From PALSA-894 sp049698215 (lineage in GTDB: Bacteria; Pseudomonadota; Alphaproteobacteria; Rhizobiales; Xanthobacteraceae): 64,000 nt of DNA. The DNA lies in assembly GCA_049698215.1 (NCBI GenBank), contig JBAVXH010000428.1:1-64000 (forward strand). The letters are read 5' to 3'. Shown one piece after another: positions 59,014 through 64,000 of the stretch (the first letter of the stretch is position 1; the number at the start of each line of letters is the position of its first letter). The notes under the pieces were generated by a model that saw only the letters and a list, made by a program, of their open reading frames with translations, did no database searches and was not told where the DNA came from. The translations under genes and the position numbers were made by a program.

Positions 59014-60684
59014 ATGCGCTGGGTCGCGTGCTGGCTCTGGCTCCTTATTCCGAGTCTGGTCCAAGCACAGCCGGACATTGTCCTCTTCAACGGAAAAATA
59101 GCTCGCTTCGACGCCGCTCAGGCTGAGGCGCTCGCGATCCGCGACGGCCATATCACGGCGCTCGGATCGTCGGCCGAAATCCAGGCGCTGGCCGGGCCCG
59201 CCACACAGGTCATCGATCTTGAAGGCCGCACCGTCATTCCCGGGCTGATCGACTCGCATATTCATGCGATCCGCGCCGGACTCACCTACACCACCGAAGT
59301 CCATTGGATCGGCGCCCGCTCGCTCGATGAAGCGCTGGACCGGCTTCGCGCAGCGGCTGCCAGGGCCCCGAAGGGGAGTTGGCTCATCGTCGCCGGTGGC
59401 TGGATCGAAGGGCAATTTGCCGAGAAGCGGCGGCCGACCCAGGCGGAGATCGCGGCCGCGGCGCCCGAGCATCGCGTCTATGTGCAGATGATGTATAGCG
59501 CGGCCTTGCTGACGCGCGGCGGACTCGAGGCGCTGGGCATCCTGAAGGATGCCGAGCTTGGCTCACGCCTCACCGTGGACCTGGACTCCTCCGGCAATCC
59601 GACCGGGTGGGTGAGCGGCGACGCGCGGACCATCAGCGACCTTTATGACAAGCTTCCCCATCCGACACTGGAGCAACAAGTCAAAGGCACCCGTGCTTTC
59701 TTCCGCGAGCTGAACAGCCTCGGCATCACGGGGGTGCTCGATCCGGGTGGCTATAACCTTCCCATCAATGCCTACCGCGCGGTGTTCAGGTTATGGCGCG
59801 AGCAGGGACTCACATTGCGCGTCGTTTATAGTCTCTGCGCGCCGCGCCGGAATCACGAACTGGAGGACTTCCAGGCGTTGACCGCGATGTTGCCGATGGG
59901 CTTCGGCGACGGCTGGCTCAAGTTCAACGGTATCGGCGAGAACGTCACCTGGAGCATGTACAACAATGACACGCCCGCCGAGCCGCAGAAGGAACAGCTC
60001 TACCGCACGCTTAGCTGGGCGGCGCAGCGCGGCATCACCGCGACCTTCCATTGGAACAACAACCGTTCAGTCCATCACCTGCTCGACGTCCTGGAGCGCG
60101 TGAACCGGGAAATTCCGATCGCGCCGCTGCGGTGGTCGATCGCGCACCTCAACGATGCCTCGCTGGACAATCTCGTGCGCATCAAGGCGCTCGGCGCCGG
60201 CTGGCTGATGCAGAATGCGCTCTACTTCCGCGGCGAGGCTTTCTTCGGCCAGCGCGGCGCCGAGGCGATCCGGCTCGCGCCGCCGATCGGGGCGGCGCTC
60301 AGGATGGAAATCCCCATCGGGGGGGGGACTGACGCGCACCGGGTGATGTCGTTCAACCCCTTCGTGTCGCTGCAATGGATGCTCGATGGCAGGACAGTCA
60401 TGGGCTTGCCGACGCGCACGGCTGACGAAATGCCGACGCGCATCGAGGCGCTACGCCTCTATACGGAAGGCAGCGCATGGTTTTCCTTTGACGACACGCG
60501 CCGGGGCTCGCTTGCGGTGGGCAAGCTTGCGGATCTTGCCGTTCTCACCGAGGACTATCTCACCATCCCTGTGGACCGGATCGGCAGGATTCGTTCGGTG
60601 CTGACCATGGTCGGCGGCCGCATCGTTCATGCAGCGGAGCGCTACGCCGCGTTCGAATCGGAACGGAGAGTCCGCGACCGATGA
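59014..60684 (+). CDS. YtcJ-like amidohydrolase-family protein
   Basis: 556 aa. A signal-peptide-like start (WVACWLWLLIPSLVQAQP) precedes FNGKIARFDAAQ and PGLIDSHIHAIRAGL (metal-binding HxH). Further metal-site blocks are FHWNNNRSVHHL, SIAHLNDAS and IPIGGGTDAHRVMSFNP (Asp); the standard order of the urease-type amidohydrolase superfamily. The carboxylated Lys position was not pinned. A run of nine G occurs at 60319-60327 within this last motif. It follows the secreted Ig-like protein by 3 bp, so it may belong to the same operon and be periplasmic. Reaction unknown. Confidence 0.85.
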   Translation: MRWVACWLWLLIPSLVQAQPDIVLFNGKIARFDAAQAEALAIRDGHITALGSSAEIQALAGPATQVIDLEGRTVIPGLIDSHIHAIRAGLTYTTEVHWIGARSLDEALDRLRAAAARAPKGSWLIVAGGWIEGQFAEKRRPTQAEIAAAAPEHRVYVQMMYSAALLTRGGLEALGILKDAELGSRLTVDLDSSGNPTGWVSGDARTISDLYDKLPHPTLEQQVKGTRAFFRELNSLGITGVLDPGGYNLPINAYRAVFRLWREQGLTLRVVYSLCAPRRNHELEDFQALTAMLPMGFGDGWLKFNGIGENVTWSMYNNDTPAEPQKEQLYRTLSWAAQRGITATFHWNNNRSVHHLLDVLERVNREIPIAPLRWSIAHLNDASLDNLVRIKALGAGWLMQNALYFRGEAFFGQRGAEAIRLAPPIGAALRMEIPIGGGTDAHRVMSFNPFVSLQWMLDGRTVMGLPTRTADEMPTRIEALRLYTEGSAWFSFDDTRRGSLAVGKLADLAVLTEDYLTIPVDRIGRIRSVLTMVGGRIVHAAERYAAFESERRVRDR

Positions 60685-60846
60685 GGCGCGCCTTTTCATG
60701 GCGGCAAAGAGCCGAAGTGGCGCCGAAAAGCGCATTTGTGGCGCAGGGAACGCCGCCGATGGCGCTAGACGCAGGCGGCGTCTCCCGGCCGGAACTGCCG
60801 AAAGGTTTAATCCACCACCCCGAGGGATAGGATCGGCATGCCCTGG

Positions 60847-60882
60847 CAGCTTGTAGAGTCCTGACAGCTTGTAGAGTCTTGT
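60847..60882. repeat. 18-bp direct tandem repeat in an intergenic region
   Basis: Two consecutive copies of CAGCTTGTAGAGTC followed by CTGA in the first and TTGT in the second. It lies in the 286-bp gap before the DUF3302-like gene (60971). The rest of that gap shows no gene; the repeat could be a regulator-binding site. Confidence 0.6.
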
Positions 60883-60970
60883 GCACGTTCGGGGGGAGCG
60901 TGCCACATCAAGCGATGACGAAGGCCGCCAGGCGCGCGCCGTCGGCTGTCGCTGTCGGGGGTTAACGAGC

Positions 60971-61489
60971 ATGGCGAGCGCAGGCGATTCCATTCACCCG
61001 GTCGCGATCGAGCATCTGCCGATGTTCATCACGCCGCCGGGCGAGACCGACGTGCTCCTGGTGACGTGCGCGGTCATCCTGGCGGTTTCCGTGCTCGGTT
61101 TCGGCGTCTTCTTCTTCCGTCTGCACTCGCTGCCCGAACACATCGCGCACAAGTCCGACAAGATGCAGGCCGAGCTCGTGGCGGTGCTCTGCCTCATCTC
61201 CCTGTTCACGCACATGCACATTTTCTGGATCATCGGCCTCGTGCTGGCGATGATCGAACTGCCGGATTTCGGCGGACCGCTCAGCCGCATCGCGGGATCG
61301 ACCGAGAAGCTCGCCGGTTTCAAACCCGGGGAAGGCGATGTCGAGGTGCCGCGCGGCGGCGGAGCTCATGGGCACGCCGCCGCGGAGGAACCGCCGCCGG
61401 CCGATGCGGGTGCGAAGCAAGCCGAGGCGATCCCGCTTCCGGCGAGAGAGGCTGCGCAGGCAAAGCACAGGGGGCGCGCCCATGCTTGA
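60971..61489 (+). CDS. DUF3302/YiaW-like inner-membrane protein
   Basis: 172 aa. Two hydrophobic helices (VLLVTCAVILAVSVLGFGVFF and MHIFWIIGLVLAMI) with the intervening FRLHSLPEHIAHKSDKMQAELVAVL block, which fits YiaW-type DUF3302 proteins. The ~60-residue C-terminal tail is Ala/Pro/Glu-rich and probably soluble. It overlaps the HlyD-like gene by 8 bp, as yiaW pairs with yiaV in enterobacteria. The pair acts in an unknown envelope process. Confidence 0.72.
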   Translation: MASAGDSIHPVAIEHLPMFITPPGETDVLLVTCAVILAVSVLGFGVFFFRLHSLPEHIAHKSDKMQAELVAVLCLISLFTHMHIFWIIGLVLAMIELPDFGGPLSRIAGSTEKLAGFKPGEGDVEVPRGGGAHGHAAAEEPPPADAGAKQAEAIPLPAREAAQAKHRGRAHA

Positions 61490-62714
61490 GATGATGCTTT
61501 GCTCTCTCTTCACCATCGTGCCCGACTATCTCTACCGCCGCTACGCGCAGGGAAAGCGCTTCGGCCAGGAGATCAACCTCTACACCGTGTGGTTCGAGCT
61601 GCGCTGGGGCATCACGGGCTGCATCATCCTCACGGTGCTCCTGATCACCACGGTCTTCTACAATCATCCGGCCACCACCAACGTCACGTTGTATTTCCGC
61701 ACGGTGCCGATTATTTCCGAAGCCGTGGGGCGCGTCGCCGAGATTTTCGTTCCTCCGAGCGGCCCCATCAAAGCAGGGGATCCGATCTTCCGGCTCGACA
61801 ACACGAAGCAGGTGGCCGCGGTCGAGACCGCCAAGAGCAAGATCGCCGAGGTCGAAGCATCGCTCGCGGTGGCGAAGGCCGATGTGATGAAGGCGGAAGG
61901 ACAGGTCCAGGAGGCCCAGGGCAATGTCCAGCAGGCCCAGGACGAACTCGACACCAAGCTCGAGCTGCAACGCCGCAATGCCGGCGTCGTCGCGCAGCGC
62001 GACATCGAGAAATTGCAGGTCCGGGTGAGCGCGGCTGAAGGCTCGCTTGCCGCCGCGAACGCCGCAAAGCAGGCAGCCGAGATCAAGGTGTCGCAAGTGC
62101 TCCCGGCCGAGAAGGCGAGCGCCGAAGCCGAGCTTGGGCAGGCGCAAGTCGAGCTGGACAAGACGGTCGTCCGCGCCGGCGTCGACGGGCGCGTCGAGCA
62201 GTTCTTCCTGCGCGTCGGCGACATCGTCAATCCGGTGCTGCGCCCGGCCGGCGTGCTCATTCCGGCGGGCGCGGGCCAGCGCGGCCTGCAGGCCGGCTTC
62301 AACCAGATCGAAGCGCAGATCATGAAGGCCGGGATGATCGCGGAGGTCACCTGTGTGAGCAAGCCGTTCACCGTCATCCCGATGGTCGTTACCGATGTGC
62401 AGGACTACATCGCGGCCGGCCAGTTCCGCGGCGGCGAGCAACTGATCGATCCGAACCAGGTGGCGCGGCCCGGCACGCTGCTGGCGTTTCTCGAACCGCT
62501 CTACAAAGGCGGGCTCGACGGCGTGACGCCGGGCTCAAGCTGCATCGCCAACGCCTACTCGAACAACCATGACGCCATCCACGACCCCGCCACCGGCACC
62601 ATGAAGGGCATCGCGCTGCACGCCGTGGATGCGCTGGCGCTGGTGCATGCGCTGATCTTAAGGCTGCAGGCGCTGGTGCTGCCGTTCAAGACGCTCGTCT
62701 TCGCCGGGCATTGA
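61482..62714 (+). CDS. HlyD/YiaV-like membrane-fusion protein
   Basis: 410 aa from ATG at 61482 (frame extends further upstream, but that part is inside the previous gene). A TM helix (ITGCIILTVLLITTVFY) near residue 45 is followed by PIISEAVGRVAEIFVPPSGPIKAGDPIFRLD (biotinyl-lipoyl half), a long Ala/Glu/Gln coiled coil (~105-200), and ELDKTVVRAGVDGRVEQFFLRVGDIV (second half). The C-terminus is hydrophobic (LALVHALILRLQALVLPF). No inner-membrane transporter or outer-membrane factor is adjacent, so the export partner is unknown. Confidence 0.87.
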   Translation: MLEMMLCSLFTIVPDYLYRRYAQGKRFGQEINLYTVWFELRWGITGCIILTVLLITTVFYNHPATTNVTLYFRTVPIISEAVGRVAEIFVPPSGPIKAGDPIFRLDNTKQVAAVETAKSKIAEVEASLAVAKADVMKAEGQVQEAQGNVQQAQDELDTKLELQRRNAGVVAQRDIEKLQVRVSAAEGSLAAANAAKQAAEIKVSQVLPAEKASAEAELGQAQVELDKTVVRAGVDGRVEQFFLRVGDIVNPVLRPAGVLIPAGAGQRGLQAGFNQIEAQIMKAGMIAEVTCVSKPFTVIPMVVTDVQDYIAAGQFRGGEQLIDPNQVARPGTLLAFLEPLYKGGLDGVTPGSSCIANAYSNNHDAIHDPATGTMKGIALHAVDALALVHALILRLQALVLPFKTLVFAGH

Positions 62715-62855
62715 TCGCCCCGTGTTCACGTCACGCCCACCCGCCTTCTAGCTATAGTCTAGAGGGGCCTGCCGAGACGACCGCAAGCATCGCGACCCCA
62801 ACGGCCGTGAAGGCAGAGAGGGCGGCGCGGGGTGTGCTTGGCACCGGTGCAGAGT

Positions 62856-63578
62856 TCACTTCACCATTTCCAATGCCGCGTACGCGATACGCTGGGCGAG
62901 ATGCGCCCGCGTCGCGGATGCGGGTGCGCCGCGCAGTTGCGTGAAGGTCAGGCCCTTCCCGCCAAGCTCCGCCAACAGCAGGTCGAGGGAGCCGGCATCG
63001 TCCACGTCGTACCAGCCGGGAACGTTCACGACCGGCAGGCCAAGTTTACCGGCTCGCGCCACGGTATCGCCGTAGACCGTCGCGGTGCTCCAAGGAATGC
63101 CGACGAAAAGCTCTTCCTGCATCGCCGGGAGGCCGATGAGCGTATAGCCGCCGTCCAGCGCGGGACTCAGTACGACGCTCGTCCGCGTCCGTACCGCCTG
63201 TACCGCGTCGCGCAGGATCGAGGCCGGCAATGTCGGGCTGTCGGCGTTCACCAGGATCACGCCGGCATGCAGCGCGAGCAGTTCACGCATCGCGGTTGCC
63301 AGCCGGGCGCCGAAGTCGCCGTCGCACTGCGGATGCAGACAGAATCCCGCCGGCAGAAGCTGGCTCAAGGCATCCCCGGTTCCGCGCGGCGTGTAGACCG
63401 CGTAACCCGTCGCGCTTCCGTCTTGTGCCACTTCGCCGATTGTCTGCGTGAGGTCGCGAATGAAGCAGGCAGAGAGCGCGGCGCATTCTTCAAGCCGCAG
63501 CGGGGGTGAGAGCCGCGTCTTGGACAGACCAGCGGCCGGCGTCTTGCAGAAGATTCCGACGGCGATCGTGCTTCGCAT
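62856..63578 (-). CDS. DUF2064/TIGR04282-type glycosyltransferase (arsenosugar-associated)
   Basis: 240 aa, ATG at 63578 with GGGAGAACGGA upstream. Blocks: VGIFCKTPAAGLSKTRLSPPL, VILVNADSPTLPASIL, VVLSPALDGGYTLIGL and PWSTATVY are typical of the DUF2064 nucleotidyl/glycosyltransferase family. Members sit in arsenosugar loci, and an arsS gene lies 10 kb upstream in this window, so a role in making the sugar part is plausible. The family also occurs in other contexts. It is convergent with the HlyD-like gene across a 141-bp gap that holds no gene. Confidence 0.82.
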   Translation of the reverse strand: MRSTIAVGIFCKTPAAGLSKTRLSPPLRLEECAALSACFIRDLTQTIGEVAQDGSATGYAVYTPRGTGDALSQLLPAGFCLHPQCDGDFGARLATAMRELLALHAGVILVNADSPTLPASILRDAVQAVRTRTSVVLSPALDGGYTLIGLPAMQEELFVGIPWSTATVYGDTVARAGKLGLPVVNVPGWYDVDDAGSLDLLLAELGGKGLTFTQLRGAPASATRAHLAQRIAYAALEMVK

Positions 63579-63706
63579 TCCGTTCTCCCGACCACGGTCG
63601 AACACGTTTGCGCGGGCGCTGTCACCAACGTGCTTCATGCAAATTCGGCGTGGGGGCGCGAACGTTACTAACCCTCACGCGTTCGTGATGCCGAACACTG
63701 TAGGCG

Positions 63707-64000
63707 TCACGCAAACAGAAGGTCATTTTGCGTGAGTTGATGCTGTGCATCGAGCAGCCAACTCGTCATCGCGCCGGTCGCATCGTTGTGCCACATGATG
63801 TCGCTCACGCCGTTGTGGTCCAAATCACCGATGGCAGCGACGCTCGATCCCACCGGATGCGCACCAAGATCGACGCTCGCCGCCCAGTGACCATCCTCAA
63901 GCTCCCAAATCTCGGCGGTGTTGTCATTGGTCCAGAGAATGTCGCTGGTGCCATCACCGTTGAAGTCCCCGATCGCGGGCCGCCATCCCGGCGGGTGCCC
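63707..64000 (-). CDS. FG-GAP/VCBS-repeat protein, C-terminal part, cut by window edge
   Basis: The minus frame, open from the window edge to TGA at 63707, gives 97 residues with two repeats: IGDFNGDGTSDILWTNDNT and IGDLDHNGVSDIMWHNDAT. Each has the Ca2+-binding DxNxDGxxD loop of FG-GAP/VCBS propellers. The C-terminus is near …LTQNDLLFA. Such proteins are usually large, secreted and calcium-dependent adhesin-like or peptidase-associated; the N-terminal part is off the window. Confidence 0.82.
   Translation of the reverse strand, partial: GHPPGWRPAIGDFNGDGTSDILWTNDNTAEIWELEDGHWAASVDLGAHPVGSSVAAIGDLDHNGVSDIMWHNDATGAMTSWLLDAQHQLTQNDLLFA

Noticed and set aside
62748..62765. Near-palindrome TCTAGCTATAGTCTAGA as an operator
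   Set aside because: The arms do not pair well (only TCTAGA-type ends match), and it lies between convergent genes, where an operator is not expected.

Overview
The window reads as chromosomal DNA of a high-GC alphaproteobacterium, most likely Rhizobiales (Bradyrhizobium/Xanthobacteraceae-like). This is inferred from gene content: TRAP, Liv and NitT/TauT-type uptake systems, small dehydrogenase operons, and two copies of a 45-bp palindromic repeat of a kind I associate with that order. No rRNA, tRNA, CRISPR array, phage gene or transposase was recognised.

Region 1 (1-4.5 kb, minus strand): the N-terminus of a TRAP large permease (dctM) with its small subunit (dctQ), an HD-domain protein, then an endonuclease/exonuclease/phosphatase-family enzyme coupled to a phospholipase D fused to a VTT/DedA membrane domain.

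Region 2 (4.7-35 kb): a biosynthetic gene cluster, the most notable part of the window. A minus-strand run encodes a SnoaL-like protein, an MIO aromatic ammonia-lyase/aminomutase, an AMP-dependent ligase carrying its own carrier-protein domain, a KS-AT-DH-KR-ACP polyketide synthase, two flavin-dependent halogenase-like oxidoreductases, a C-A-T-TE NRPS module with a leucine-type specificity code, a patatin, a UGT-like glycosyltransferase, two tandem UbiB/ABC1 kinases, a GT-B-like protein and a class 3 lipase. A divergent plus-strand trio (class III aminotransferase, an unrecognised 390-aa protein, a NeuD/PglD-like acyltransferase), a PAP2 phosphatase and an Sfp-type phosphopantetheinyl transferase complete it. 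Read colinearly, the core would make an arylacryl starter, extend it once with malonate to a conjugated dienoyl chain, add an aliphatic amino acid and release it, with halogenation, glycosylation and lipid-related tailoring. That product is a prediction.

Region 3 (35-39.7 kb): an isochorismatase-family hydrolase, and divergently a translationally coupled operon mixing an NMT1-type ABC importer with a SCO1-like protein and a degenerate cupredoxin.

Region 4 (39.7-44.5 kb, minus strand): dehydrogenases and oxidoreductases (uronate dehydrogenase-like, GhrA-like, SDR, DAO-type flavoenzyme) and an alpha/beta hydrolase.

Region 5 (44.6-51.3 kb, plus strand): a complete Liv-type ABC importer with an IclR regulator, a 4-OT-like tautomerase and an SMP-30/gluconolactonase-like enzyme. 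A perfect IclR-type palindrome lies in front of it.

Region 6 (51.4-64 kb): an AhpD-like/ArsS radical-SAM pair of arsenosugar type; a decayed gene tail; two paralogous ~700-aa secreted mono-haem proteins followed by two small His-rich membrane proteins and a small secreted protein (a candidate undescribed redox system); a YtcJ-like amidohydrolase; a DUF3302/HlyD (YiaW/YiaV-like) pair; a DUF2064 glycosyltransferase of the arsenosugar-associated type; and the C-terminus of an FG-GAP/VCBS-repeat protein.
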